Below, piece after piece: positions 27,140-35,786 of a stretch of DNA of 35,959 nt (within the stretch, counting starts at the first letter, position 1; every line of letters starts with the position of its first letter). Made by a program: the position numbers and the translations under genes. The stretch spans positions 1-35,959 of the forward strand of contig CALJMY010000039.1 of assembly GCA_937981905.1 (NCBI GenBank), given 5' to 3'. Source of the stretch: an uncultured Enterobacterales bacterium (GTDB lineage: Bacteria; Pseudomonadota; Gammaproteobacteria; Enterobacterales; Psychrobiaceae). Under the pieces are notes generated by a model that had not been told where the DNA came from, did no database searches, and worked only from the letters and a program-made list of their open reading frames with translations.

Positions 27140-27886
27140 CTAGTGAACATCTCTCCAATATTCTTTCTTAAGGAAATAAGCAAGAATAAAGAAGATAGCT
27201 AAGAAGCCTAATACCCATTTACCAGTATTTTGACGTTCAAGCTTTGATGGCTCGCTCGCATAAGTAAGGAAGTTAGTAATATCACGTACTGCAATATCAA
27301 ACTCATCATCACTCATTTCACCACTACCATCAGTAGTAATAATAGCCATACCATGCTCATCATGTTTTAAAACTTTCACACCATCAGCATCAGTTTCAAA
27401 TTCAGCAGTCGGCAAACCTTGTAAACTCTGAAGAACATGTGGCATACCAACATCTTTAAAGACACTGTTATTTACACCAAATGGACGTTCAGGATCAGCA
27501 TAAAAACTCTTTAAATAAGTATAAACATAGTCGATACCTTTAACACGAGTAATCATTGTAAGATCTGGAGGTGTCTGACCGAACCATTTTGCACCTTGTT
27601 CATCTTCAACTGCGTTAGTCATTAGATTACCAATTTTTACGCCAGTAAAAATAAGGTTCTCAATCATTAACTCATCAGATATTCCAATATCACGTGCAAC
27701 ACGGTTATAACGTTGATAACGCGTATCATGACAACCGAAACAATAGTTCATGAATAACTTAGCACCGTTTTGTAATGATGCATTATCTGTTAAATCAATC
27801 GGTGCATGTAACATTGGAGCACCACCACCGGCAGCATTACCCAACATTGGTAATAGAGCAACTAACGCTATAAGTAATTTTTTCAT
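27140..27886 (-). CDS. petC: Cytochrome c1 of the bc1 complex
   Basis: This 248-residue protein has a signal peptide (LLIALVALLPMLGNA), the haem c site CFGCH (C49, C52, H53), and a distal Met in VGMPHVLQ as the sixth ligand. A C-terminal membrane anchor (WVLGFLAIFFILAYFLK) ends in a short cytoplasmic tail. It passes electrons from the Rieske protein to soluble cytochrome c. Its ATG overlaps the petB stop (TAATG). Confidence 0.95.
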   Translation of the reverse strand: MKKLLIALVALLPMLGNAAGGGAPMLHAPIDLTDNASLQNGAKLFMNYCFGCHDTRYQRYNRVARDIGISDELMIENLIFTGVKIGNLMTNAVEDEQGAKWFGQTPPDLTMITRVKGIDYVYTYLKSFYADPERPFGVNNSVFKDVGMPHVLQSLQGLPTAEFETDADGVKVLKHDEHGMAIITTDGSGEMSDDEFDIAVRDITNFLTYASEPSKLERQNTGKWVLGFLAIFFILAYFLKKEYWRDVH

Positions 27887-29151
27887 TAGTGTGCAATCCT
27901 CTCTGGTAATGGTTTAGTTTTTTCATTTTTACTGTAGAAGAACAGTGCAATGAAGAAACCAAAGTAACCGACACTTGTTACCACACCTAGGAAATTATAA
28001 AGCGGTGAAGAAGCTTTAGTTCCTAAGAAACCTAAAACAAGGAAACAAATACAAAATTGAGTCATATTAATTTTATGAGCCAGTGAACGATAACGTATTG
28101 ACTTAACATGACCACGATCAAACCATGGTAATAAGAACAACATTATGATTGCACCAAACATTAATACAGCGCCAAATAGTTTATCTGGTACTACACGTAA
28201 AATAGTATAGAACGGTCCGAAATACCAAACTGGAGCAATGTGCTCTGGTGTTTTCAATGGATTTGCTGGTTCAAAGTTAGGCTTCTCTAAGAAGTAACCA
28301 CCACCTTCAGGTGCAAAGAATATAACAGCACAGAAGAAGAATAAGAAACCAACCACGCCCATAATATCTTTAACAGAGTAGTATGGATGGAATGGAACCG
28401 CATCAACAATATCGTATTTATCACTGTAATGTTTATGGTATTTAAACTTACTTAATTCTTCAGGAGCAACAGAACCTTTAGGCTTTTTAATATCAATACC
28501 TTCTGGGTTATTAGAGCCAACTTCATGTAATGCAACAATGTGCAAGAACACTAAGATAACTAAAACTAACGGCAGAGCAATAACATGTAAAGCGAAGAAA
28601 CGATTTAGCGTTGCGCCAGAAATTACATAATCACCACGGATCCACAATGTTAAATCATCACCAATTACTGGTATAGCACCAAATAAAGAAATGATTACCT
28701 GTGCGCCCCAGAACGACATATTACCCCAAGGTAATAAGTAACCCATGAAACCTTCAGCCATAAGTACTAGGTAGATGAACATACCGAACAACCACAACAG
28801 CTCACGTGGTTTTTGATAAGAACCGTATAACATTCCACGAAGCATATGTAGATATACAACGATAAAGAAAGCAGAAGCACCAGTTGAATGCATATAACGT
28901 AATAACCAGCCATATTCAACATCACGCATAATGTATTCAACAGAAGCAAAGGCATCAGCGCCAGATGGCGTGTAGTTCATTGTTAACCAAATACCCGTTA
29001 GGATTTGATTAACTAGTACTAACATGGCTAACGAACCAAAAAAATACCAAAAGTTAAAGTTAGCTGGTGCAGGATATTGACCTACATGCTTATTAAACGT
29101 ATCCGTCATTGGGATACGTTTGTCTATCCAACTTACAATATTAGCTAGCAT
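27886..29151 (-). CDS. petB: Cytochrome b of the bc1 complex
   Basis: This 421-residue protein has about eight to nine membrane spans. It shows the haem-ligand histidines in MHSTGASAFFIVVYLHMLRG and FFALHVIALPL...FLHIVALH, and the quinol-site PxW-like segment (PVWYFGPFYTILR). It is the core subunit of the Q cycle. It overlaps petA and petC by TAATG at both ends, giving a translationally coupled petABC operon. Confidence 0.96.
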   Translation of the reverse strand: MLANIVSWIDKRIPMTDTFNKHVGQYPAPANFNFWYFFGSLAMLVLVNQILTGIWLTMNYTPSGADAFASVEYIMRDVEYGWLLRYMHSTGASAFFIVVYLHMLRGMLYGSYQKPRELLWLFGMFIYLVLMAEGFMGYLLPWGNMSFWGAQVIISLFGAIPVIGDDLTLWIRGDYVISGATLNRFFALHVIALPLVLVILVFLHIVALHEVGSNNPEGIDIKKPKGSVAPEELSKFKYHKHYSDKYDIVDAVPFHPYYSVKDIMGVVGFLFFFCAVIFFAPEGGGYFLEKPNFEPANPLKTPEHIAPVWYFGPFYTILRVVPDKLFGAVLMFGAIIMLFLLPWFDRGHVKSIRYRSLAHKINMTQFCICFLVLGFLGTKASSPLYNFLGVVTSVGYFGFFIALFFYSKNEKTKPLPERIAH

Positions 29152-29744
29152 TATGCGTCTCCTTCGTCGACACCGATCAACAATGTTCCACTGTCTTTAA
29201 ACATATGAGGTGGAACTTGTAGGTTTTTAGGTGCAGGTACATTATTAAATACACGACCAGCCATATCAAACTTAGAACCATGACATGGACAGAAGAAACC
29301 GTTTTTCACGCCTTCTACTACTTCGTTAAAATCACCAGCACGATAAGTAGGTGCACACCCCAAATGAGTACATACACCTAAAACTACTAAATACTCAGGA
29401 TTAGGAGAACGGTGAGAGTTACATGCATACTCAGGCTGTTGTACTACTTTAGATTCAGGATCTTTTAATTGATCAAGATGACCATCTTTTAATTCTGCAA
29501 GTACTTCTTCAGTACGGCGAACTACATATACCGGTTTACCACGCCATTTAACCCTAACAAGTTGTCCAGGCAACATTTTAGATACATTGTGCTCAACGGG
29601 AGCACCTGCAGCTTTAGCCTTTTCACTTGGGTTCCATGATTTGATAAAAGGTACAGCAACACCTACGGTACCTGCACCACCAACCACTGCCGTAGCAAGG
29701 GTTAGAAAGCGACGGCGACCATTATTTTCTGGTGCACTACTCAT
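29151..29744 (-). CDS. petA: Ubiquinol-cytochrome c reductase Rieske iron-sulfur subunit
   Basis: This 197-residue protein has a twin-arginine signal/anchor ([17 protein letters not shown]) and the Rieske cluster motifs CTHLGC and CPCHGSKFD, binding a 2Fe-2S through two Cys and two His with a stabilising disulfide. It takes electrons from quinol. AGGAG lies 8 nt before ATG 29744 and only 2 nt before ATG 29750, so 29744 is chosen. It is first in the petABC operon. Confidence 0.96.
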   Translation of the reverse strand: MSSAPENNGRRRFLTLATAVVGGAGTVGVAVPFIKSWNPSEKAKAAGAPVEHNVSKMLPGQLVRVKWRGKPVYVVRRTEEVLAELKDGHLDQLKDPESKVVQQPEYACNSHRSPNPEYLVVLGVCTHLGCAPTYRAGDFNEVVEGVKNGFFCPCHGSKFDMAGRVFNNVPAPKNLQVPPHMFKDSGTLLIGVDEGDA

Positions 29745-30165
29745 CCACATATCTCCTGTTTAGATGCTTAGATAAAAACATCACTAAATTTACGGTTATT
29801 ATTATATATGATAGCAATCTATCGAATAAATAGATTGCACATTAACGTTTCTCTTTAAAAATAAGTAACTGCTAATGCTATTCTGCTTTATCAACAGAAA
29901 ATTTTATAAATTATAAGCGTTTTCAAATCAAAAATCACAGCTTATTAATGATTAAAATAATTTAATTTAAACTTTAGAAAGGATTTAGATTAATTTACAG
30001 TAATGGTGTGTAAAAACTAGGCAAAGGTACATAGATATAGTCAGCAATCACTAATGATAAGTTTATCTATTTAAATACAATTGGTGAGTTATAAACATGG
30101 GGGAGTAATGTTTATATTTTCGATGAATGAGCTATATATCTAAGATCCGTTTATATGTTCCAGAT
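29745..30165. other. AT-rich promoter region upstream of petABC
   Basis: About 420 bases between the petA start and the rpsI terminator with no credible ORF. It must carry the pet promoter on the minus strand. The only clear structure is the inverted repeat at 29814-29838. Confidence 0.5.
29814..29838. repeat. Perfect inverted repeat upstream of petA
   Basis: GCAATCTAT (29814-29822) and ATAGATTGC (29830-29838) form a 9-bp perfect inverted repeat with a 7-nt spacer, 70-95 nt upstream of the petA start. It could be a leader hairpin or a regulator site; no known consensus was recognised. Confidence 0.5.
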
Positions 30166-30167
30166 AT

Positions 30168-30195
30168 AAAAAAACCCAGCCTAAGCTGGGTTTTT
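30168..30195 (-). terminator. Terminator of rplM-rpsI
   Basis: AAAAACCCAGC and GCTGGGTTTTT pair with a CTAA loop. The minus-strand product has a GC-rich stem and U-rich tail, 60 nt past the rpsI stop. Confidence 0.9.
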
Positions 30196-30254
30196 GGTAA
30201 TTTGGAACTCGTAATATCTGGATAAACCAAATAATACGACATTCCAAATAACAA

Positions 30255-30647
30255 TTAACGTTTTGAGAATTGTGGCTTCTTACGTGCTTTACGTAGACCA
30301 ACTTTCTTACGTTCAACTTTACGAGCATCACGGGTAACGAAACCAGCAACACGTAATTCAGAACGAAGAGATTCATCAAATTGCATCAATGCACGAGTGA
30401 TACCGTGACGGATTGCACCAGCTTGACCAGTAGTACCACCACCAGCAACTGTAACGTTGATATCAAATTTCTCAATCATTTCAACTAATTCTAATGGCTG
30501 ACGAACAACCATACAAGAAGTTGGACGACCAAAGAATTCGTCTAGAGGACGATTATTGATAGAAATGTTACCGCTACCTGCTTTAAGGTATACACGAGCA
30601 ACTGAGCTTTTGCGACGGCCAGTGCCGTAATATTGAGTATTTGCCAT
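30255..30647 (-). CDS. rpsI: 30S ribosomal protein S9
   Basis: This 130-residue protein has the family sequence [39 protein letters not shown] and the basic C-terminal tail KPQFSKR that reaches the P-site tRNA. It lies 16 nt after rplM in the usual two-gene operon. Confidence 0.98.
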   Translation of the reverse strand: MANTQYYGTGRRKSSVARVYLKAGSGNISINNRPLDEFFGRPTSCMVVRQPLELVEMIEKFDINVTVAGGGTTGQAGAIRHGITRALMQFDESLRSELRVAGFVTRDARKVERKKVGLRKARKKPQFSKR

Positions 30648-30663
30648 TGGTTAAAATCTCGTA

Positions 30664-31092
30664 TTAGATGTCTAAAACTTGAGGCTGTTGAGCAGCATGT
30701 TGATGCTCAGTCCCCGCGTATACTTTCAATTTACGGAACATTGCGCGTCCTAAAGGACCTTTTGGCAACATACCCTTAACAGCTTTCTCGATAATTTGCT
30801 CTGGAGCTTTTTCAAGTAACTTGTCGAAAGTGATAGACTTAATTCCACCAATGAAACCAGTGTGATGATAGTACGTTTTATCTGTACGTTTCGCACCAGT
30901 TACAGCAATTTTTTCACAGTTTACAACGATGATGTAATCACCAGTATCAACATGTGGAGTATACTCAGGCTTATGCTTACCACGTAAACGTGAAGCAATT
31001 TCAGTAGCCAAACGACCTAACGTTTTTCCGTCAGCATCTACAACGTACCAGTCGCGTTTTACGCTTTCTGGTTTTGCGCTAAAAGTTTTCAT
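30664..31092 (-). CDS. rplM: 50S ribosomal protein L13
   Basis: This 142-residue protein has the L13 signatures [36 protein letters not shown] and [20 protein letters not shown]. In E. coli L13 represses its own operon through the mRNA leader, and a long leader is present here too. Confidence 0.98.
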   Translation of the reverse strand: MKTFSAKPESVKRDWYVVDADGKTLGRLATEIASRLRGKHKPEYTPHVDTGDYIIVVNCEKIAVTGAKRTDKTYYHHTGFIGGIKSITFDKLLEKAPEQIIEKAVKGMLPKGPLGRAMFRKLKVYAGTEHQHAAQQPQVLDI

Positions 31093-31269
31093 TATATAAA
31101 ACCCATTTAATTTTAATTTATGTTTCTGCCTAACCCTTGAAATAAAAGCAAGCTAAAAACAATGTCCAGTGTGCTAGAATTTTACCCCTTCGAGTAAACT
31201 TCGAAAGCGAGCGCCATATAATCTTGGGAAAAAGAGTATATAACTAATTTGGGCAGGTCGCGGATTATA
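31093..31269 (-). promoter_or_regulatory. rplM promoter and long leader
   Basis: On the minus strand TATAAT (31269-31264) is followed by CCGCGACC, giving a start about 165 nt before the rplM ATG. The leader holds inverted segments such as TTCGA...TCGAA near 31190-31206 that could fold. The discriminator CCGCG is the same as at rnpB. Autoregulation by L13 through this leader is inferred from E. coli. Confidence 0.55.
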
Positions 31270-31526
31270 CTAGAGGTTAGCTTAAAGATCACCTGTTAAT
31301 TGGCTATTTGTTTGTAGCAACTGATATTGATTAGGGCTTACATGTTTTTGGAAGGTGCTGCACTGCTTTAAATAGGTATTTTTTTACTTGTCACAAAAAA
31401 AATTGCACGTCCATAATTTTATAAACTGATATTTTTTATACATTTCAGATATCCAGTTTGAAAAATTCAAGTTTTTCTATTATTAACCATGTTTAATAAT
31501 AGAATTTCAAAGTTTCAATTACATTA
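31270..31526. other. Noncoding gap between rplM promoter and MITE-like element
   Basis: About 250 bases with no ORF of note. The main structure is a 12-bp perfect hairpin at 31475-31504, listed separately. The GC-poor text and position next to a MITE-like element suggest an accessory insertion zone. Confidence 0.4.
31475..31504. repeat. Perfect 12-bp inverted repeat
   Basis: TTCTATTATTAA (31475-31486) and TTAATAATAGAA (31493-31504) are exact reverse complements around CCATGT. It lies 22 nt before the MITE-like element. Its role is unknown. Confidence 0.55.
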
Positions 31527-31691
31527 TATATACCCGTGACCATTGAAAATACTGGAATTTAGGGTGTGGATAAAATGTTAGAGACAAGGCGTATGATTGA
31601 GAAATAGCTTGCTATTAAGATTGAGTACAACGCAGTAACTTACTTTTTAAACCACCATAAAATCTGCATCTTCATTGGTTACGGGTATATA
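31527..31691. mobile_element. MITE-like element with 21-bp terminal inverted repeats
   Basis: The left end TATATACCCGTGACCATTGA(A) at 31527-31547 and the right end at 31671-31691 are reverse complements with two mismatches. They bound a 165-bp noncoding unit. It carries no ORF, so it would move only with a transposase from elsewhere. The end sequence ATATACCCGT resembles short repeats I associate with Alteromonadales genomes, which cannot be checked here. No target duplication could be assigned because the ends are in a TA run. Confidence 0.65.
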
Positions 31692-31736
31692 CTCAGTAAT
31701 AATACTATTCCCGTTTAATAATTGTGCATTGAATAA

Positions 31737-32303
31737 ATGAATATAAAATTACAAAAATCAAAGCAATCTGGGTTTACACTAATAGAATTAATTATTGTTA
31801 TTATTATCTTAGGTGTTCTATCGACGACTGCACTACCCAAATTCTTAAATTTTAGCAGTGATGCAAATAAGGCTGTGCTCCAAGCAATGGGAGGGACAAT
31901 ACTGAGTTTTTCTACTCAGGTCTATGCGAAGGCAGTTATTACTAATCAACAAAATAAAGCTGCTACTAATATTGATCTAGATGGAGATAATACAGCTGAT
32001 ATTGCTATTGTTTATGGCTATCCAAGTGGCACTAGGAATGGGAATGGAACAGCTAGTGGCACTACAAGTGTTGGGAGTCTAGGAATTGCAGGTAATATGG
32101 GTAGTAGTTTCGAAACAGACTGGGCTTGGTCAGCTAATAACAATAACAGTATTCTATTCCTCACAACATCATCAATTGCGAGTACGTCAGGCCAAAAGGT
32201 AAACCGAAATCCAATATCAATAACAAACTGTTACCTTACGTATACGCAGTCCTCAGGTGTTGGAGAATTACCAGAAATTACATATTTTCTGGATGACTGC
32301 TAG
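31737..32303 (+). CDS. Orphan type IV pilin-like protein (MSHA type)
   Basis: This 188-residue prepilin has a 12-residue leader and the prepilin peptidase site G|FTLIE (Gly12, Phe13, Glu17), then the hydrophobic helix LIIVIIILGVLSTTALPKF. The following LNFSSDANKAVLQAMGG resembles MSHA-type pilins and minor pilins. Two cysteines near the end (about 164 and 188) could close the D-loop disulfide. There is no pilus assembly gene nearby, so it would depend on a pilus machine elsewhere. The ribosome-binding site is poor, and a MITE-like element ends 45 nt before the start. Confidence 0.82.
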   Translation: MNIKLQKSKQSGFTLIELIIVIIILGVLSTTALPKFLNFSSDANKAVLQAMGGTILSFSTQVYAKAVITNQQNKAATNIDLDGDNTADIAIVYGYPSGTRNGNGTASGTTSVGSLGIAGNMGSSFETDWAWSANNNNSILFLTTSSIASTSGQKVNRNPISITNCYLTYTQSSGVGELPEITYFLDDC

Positions 32304-32376
32304 TTAGAATAAGACTGCATAAATTTTTATAATTTCTGAAAAGTTCTAACCTAGCACCAAACAGAAAAGTGTAATA

Positions 32377-32406
32377 CCTAAACTACTAATGAGGGCATAG
32401 TTTAGG
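32377..32406. terminator. Hairpin between convergent pilin and zapE genes
   Basis: CCTAAACTA (32377-32385) and TAGTTTAGG (32398-32406) pair perfectly over 12 nt, between the two stop codons. There is no U run on either side, so terminator function is uncertain. Confidence 0.45.
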
Positions 32407-32423
32407 CTGATTGAACAACTAAA

Positions 32424-33533
32424 TTATGGTTTATGAGCTTCAGCTAAATAATCATGTGATTGCATTTCTTGCAAGCGACTTAGACAACGTCTAAATTCAA
32501 AGTTTAACTGTCCTGTGGTGTATAGCTCTTCCATAGCGACCTCAGCAGAAATAATAAGCTTAACGCGGCGCTCATAAAACTCGTCAACCATCGCGATGAA
32601 TCGACGAGCAATATCATCAGATGCTTGTCCCATTTGTTTTACATCACTAAGTAAAATAGAATGATAACAACGAGCAAACTCCATGTAATCTACTTGACTA
32701 CGCGGACCATCACATAACGCTTTAAAATCGACTAACAAAACACCTTCAGCTTCTAAGCGCACATTAATTTTTCGCCCTTCAATTTCAATAGCTCCTACAT
32801 CTTTTCCTGGTTCAGATGCAAGTTGCTCAAAATAGGCTAATATATTTTGATCAGCTTCTTTATCTAGTGGGTAATGGTATATTTCAGCCTGTTCTAGTGT
32901 ACGCAAGCGGTAATCAACTCCCGAATCAACATTAACAATATCAGTGTGTTCGTTAATTAAATCAATAGCTGGAACGAAACGAGCACGCTGTAATCCATTA
33001 CGATATAAGTCATTAGGAACAATATTTGACGTTGCTACCAAAATCACACCATGGCCAAATAACTCTTGGAATAGGCCACCTAAAATCATAGCATCTGTAA
33101 TATCTGAAACAAAAAATTCATCAAAACAAATAATACGTGTTTCATCTGCAAACTTTTTAGCAATAACTTTTAAAGGATCGCTTTGTCCTTGTAATAGCGT
33201 TAATTCATGATGAACACGGTGCATGAATCGATGGAAATGAACTCGCATTTTATTTTCAAATGGCAGTGCTTCATAGAATGTATCAACTAAATACGTTTTA
33301 CCACGCCCTACTCCGCCCCAAAAATATAATCCTTTGATAGATTTTTTCTTTGGTTTATTTCCAAGGAGAGATTTTAATTTATCGCCAAAACTTTTATTAT
33401 TACTTTGCGGTAAGATAAGTTCATCGTATAAACGTTGTAAATTTTTAACCGCATTTTCTTGAGCTTCGTCATAGCTGAAATCATCACGTGTTAGGTCTTG
33501 TTGATATTTTTGTAACGGGGTAAGCTGAGGCAT
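32424..33533 (-). CDS. zapE: Cell division ATPase ZapE (AFG1-like)
   Basis: This AAA-type ATPase of about 369 residues has Walker A GGVGRGKT (82-89 of the longest frame), Walker B RIICFDEFF and the sensor LVATSNIVPNDLYRNGLQ. ZapE acts at the division septum and destabilises FtsZ polymers with ATP. The frame extends to ATG 33560, but PQLTPLQKYQQDL after ATG 33533 matches the family N-terminus and AAGGA lies 12 nt ahead; the start is not certain. It is divergent from zapG. Confidence 0.93.
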   Translation of the reverse strand: MPQLTPLQKYQQDLTRDDFSYDEAQENAVKNLQRLYDELILPQSNNKSFGDKLKSLLGNKPKKKSIKGLYFWGGVGRGKTYLVDTFYEALPFENKMRVHFHRFMHRVHHELTLLQGQSDPLKVIAKKFADETRIICFDEFFVSDITDAMILGGLFQELFGHGVILVATSNIVPNDLYRNGLQRARFVPAIDLINEHTDIVNVDSGVDYRLRTLEQAEIYHYPLDKEADQNILAYFEQLASEPGKDVGAIEIEGRKINVRLEAEGVLLVDFKALCDGPRSQVDYMEFARCYHSILLSDVKQMGQASDDIARRFIAMVDEFYERRVKLIISAEVAMEELYTTGQLNFEFRRCLSRLQEMQSHDYLAEAHKP

Positions 33534-33654
33534 TAGTCGTGATATTCCTTGATATTTCATTGCGGCTATTAATTAGCAACGTAGTTTAAATAATTTCAAT
33601 CAATGATATTAACACAAGCTTTCAAGCTCGCACTATCATTCTTTAGGAGACATT

Positions 33655-34119
33655 ATGGATTTGACAATTAGTATTTTATTAATAATCATCGCTGGCGTAA
33701 TCGGATTTATTATTGGCAAGGTTATGTCAAACCGAACTGGTGATAATGTGACAGAAAAAGCTAAAAATGAACAATTACAAGCACAATTAGACCAATATAA
33801 ACAAGATGTAGAAGCACACTTTTCTACTAGTGCTGAACTTCTTGGCAGCATGGCTAAAGAATACAGTAATGTCTACAAACACATGTCAGAAGCACAACAG
33901 AGCTTATTACCTGATAGTGATGTAATAATTAAAGTTCCTTTTAAAGAACCAAAAGAAAATTCATTGGTTAAAGAAGCAATTACTGAAGTTGAATTAGAAG
34001 CTCAAATAATTTCCAATGACGAACAGAAAGTAGAATCGTCTCAACCTAATGATTATGTGCAAGGTAGTAATAATATTATTACACCAAAAATAAATAATAA
34101 CGAAAAGACATCAGCTTAA
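33655..34119 (+). CDS. zapG: Cell division/envelope protein ZapG (YhcB, DUF1043)
   Basis: This 154-residue inner-membrane protein has one N-terminal span (LTISILLIIIAGVIGFIIG), then a coiled-coil cytosolic part (KAKNEQLQAQLDQYKQDVEAHF) with the family motif STSAELLGSMAKEYSNVYKH. It has an acidic, variable tail. It links division and peptidoglycan synthesis in enterobacteria. It lies divergently beside zapE, as in E. coli. Confidence 0.93.
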   Translation: MDLTISILLIIIAGVIGFIIGKVMSNRTGDNVTEKAKNEQLQAQLDQYKQDVEAHFSTSAELLGSMAKEYSNVYKHMSEAQQSLLPDSDVIIKVPFKEPKENSLVKEAITEVELEAQIISNDEQKVESSQPNDYVQGSNNIITPKINNNEKTSA

Positions 34120-34129
34120 GTTAAGCATT

Positions 34130-34155
34130 CGCCTGCCAGTATCTACTAGCAGGTG
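34130..34155 (+). terminator. Hairpin after zapG
   Basis: CGCCTGC (34130-34136) pairs with GCAGGTG (34149-34155), one G-U, 12-nt loop, 11 nt past the stop. The downstream sequence is only moderately T-rich. Confidence 0.5.
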
Positions 34156-34286
34156 ATTCACTTCTAATAAAACACTGTTCAATTTATACTCATTCAATTC
34201 ATTAACTTCTGTCATATTTGGAACTATTAAAATTAAAGACAGTCTCTAAAATATACGTATTATTTTAGTAAGGAAATAAGATTATT

Positions 34287-35642
34287 ATGATAACCAAAAA
34301 ACTTAACTTAATTAACGCTACATTACTGGCACTTTCATTAGGTCTAACAGCCGTGCCTTCTCATGCTGCATGGCCTAGTTTTAATAGTTCTCAGAATATG
34401 CCTAGCTTAGCGCCTATGCTAGAAACGGTTACGCCAGGTGTTGTTTCAATTTCAGTTGAAGGTACGCAAAAAACAACTAGCCGTATTCCAGAAGCATTTC
34501 GTCCATTCTTAGGGCGTGGTGGACAACCCAAAGAGCAACCTTTTAAAGGATTAGGTTCTGGTGTAATTATAGATGCTAAAGCGGGTTACATACTTACTAA
34601 TCATCATGTCATCAATAATGCTGATGAAATTAAAGTATCTTTAAATGATGGTCGTAGCTTTACAGCAAAAATGATTGGTTCTGATCCACAATCAGATGTC
34701 GCTTTAATACAAATAAAAGCTGATGATTTAGTTGCTGTAAAAAAAGCTGATTCAGATAATTTACGTGTAGGTGACTACACAGTAGCTATTGGTTATCCTT
34801 TTGGTCTAGGACAAACAGTAACCTCGGGTATTGTTTCTGCACTGGGTCGCTCTGGATTGAATAGTCAAAATCTTGAAAACTTCATCCAAACAGACGCTGC
34901 AATTAATAGTGGAAACTCCGGCGGCGCGTTAATTAATCTTAACGGTGAATTGATTGGTATTAATACAGCTATTATTGCTCCATCAGGTGGCAATGTTGGT
35001 ATTGGTTTTGCGATCCCTATCAATATGGCTGATAACCTCGTCCAACAGATTATTGAATTTGGTGAAGTAAGACGCGGTGTATTAGGAATTCGAGGAGGCC
35101 AGTTAACCCAAGAGTTAGCGAAAAGCTTTGGTTTAGATACAAAGCATGGCGCTTTTGTTAGCCAAGTTATGGACGATTCTGCAGCCAAAGAAGCGGGCAT
35201 TGAAGCTGGTGATATCATTACAAAAATTAATGGTAAAACTGTTAAAGAGTTTGCAGATTTAAGAGCTCAAATTGCAACCATGGGTGCAGGTTCTAAATTA
35301 AAATTAACTATTATTCGTGATGGTGATGAAAAAGTTTTAAGTGTCACTCTTAAAAAAGGTGATGGTGATGATGTAAATGCTGGTCTTATTCACCCTGCTC
35401 TTGATGGCGCTCAGTTGTCTGACAATGATGACGGCGTCATTAAAGGGATATTGATTGATGATATTAAAGCAAATTCACCTGCTTATTTGGTCGGTTTGAA
35501 AAATAATGATGTGATTATTGGCGCTGACCGAACCCGCGTAACAACCGTTGCTGATTTGCGTGCTTACGCAAAAGAACATAGTGACGTATCTGCGTTGCGT
35601 GTAAAGCGTGGAAATAATATTCTTTATATTTTAATCAACTAG
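34287..35642 (+). CDS. degQ: Periplasmic serine protease DegQ/DegP (Do family)
   Basis: This 451-residue HtrA protease has a signal peptide (ALSLGLTAVPSHA, cleavage after about residue 27). The trypsin-like domain has His107 (LTNHHVIN), Asp137 (QSDVALIQ) and Ser211 (GNSGGALINL), and two PDZ domains follow (about 255-345 and 365-450). It degrades or refolds misfolded envelope proteins. Next to degS and lacking the long Q-linker of DegP it is best called DegQ. It ends in a TAG that starts a three-copy repeat. Confidence 0.95.
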   Translation: MITKKLNLINATLLALSLGLTAVPSHAAWPSFNSSQNMPSLAPMLETVTPGVVSISVEGTQKTTSRIPEAFRPFLGRGGQPKEQPFKGLGSGVIIDAKAGYILTNHHVINNADEIKVSLNDGRSFTAKMIGSDPQSDVALIQIKADDLVAVKKADSDNLRVGDYTVAIGYPFGLGQTVTSGIVSALGRSGLNSQNLENFIQTDAAINSGNSGGALINLNGELIGINTAIIAPSGGNVGIGFAIPINMADNLVQQIIEFGEVRRGVLGIRGGQLTQELAKSFGLDTKHGAFVSQVMDDSAAKEAGIEAGDIITKINGKTVKEFADLRAQIATMGAGSKLKLTIIRDGDEKVLSVTLKKGDGDDVNAGLIHPALDGAQLSDNDDGVIKGILIDDIKANSPAYLVGLKNNDVIIGADRTRVTTVADLRAYAKEHSDVSALRVKRGNNILYILIN

Positions 35643-35675
35643 TTACTTCTATAGTTACTTCCATAGTTACTCCCA
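35640..35675 (+). repeat. Three 12-bp tandem repeats over the degQ stop
   Basis: TAGTTACTTCTA, TAGTTACTTCCA and TAGTTACTCCCA follow each other, the first starting at the degQ stop codon. Each unit begins with an in-frame TAG. Confidence 0.85.
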
Positions 35676-35677
35676 CT

Positions 35678-35712
35678 AAAAGTGAGCTGATATAGACTAT
35701 TAGCTCACTTTT
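35678..35712 (+). terminator. Terminator after degQ
   Basis: AAAAGTGAGCT (35678-35688) pairs with AGCTCACTTTT (35702-35712) and runs into T residues, 35 nt after the stop. It separates degQ from degS. Confidence 0.85.
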
Positions 35713-35786
35713 TCATTGAACATTCTTTTACTCTTCTTATCAATTAATGTTAATCTTTCTCTTCATGATTTTAAGGTTACATTAGC

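Noticed and set aside
30140-30379. 79-codon frame at the end of rpsI
   Set aside because: It overlaps the rpsI gene and its terminator in another frame.
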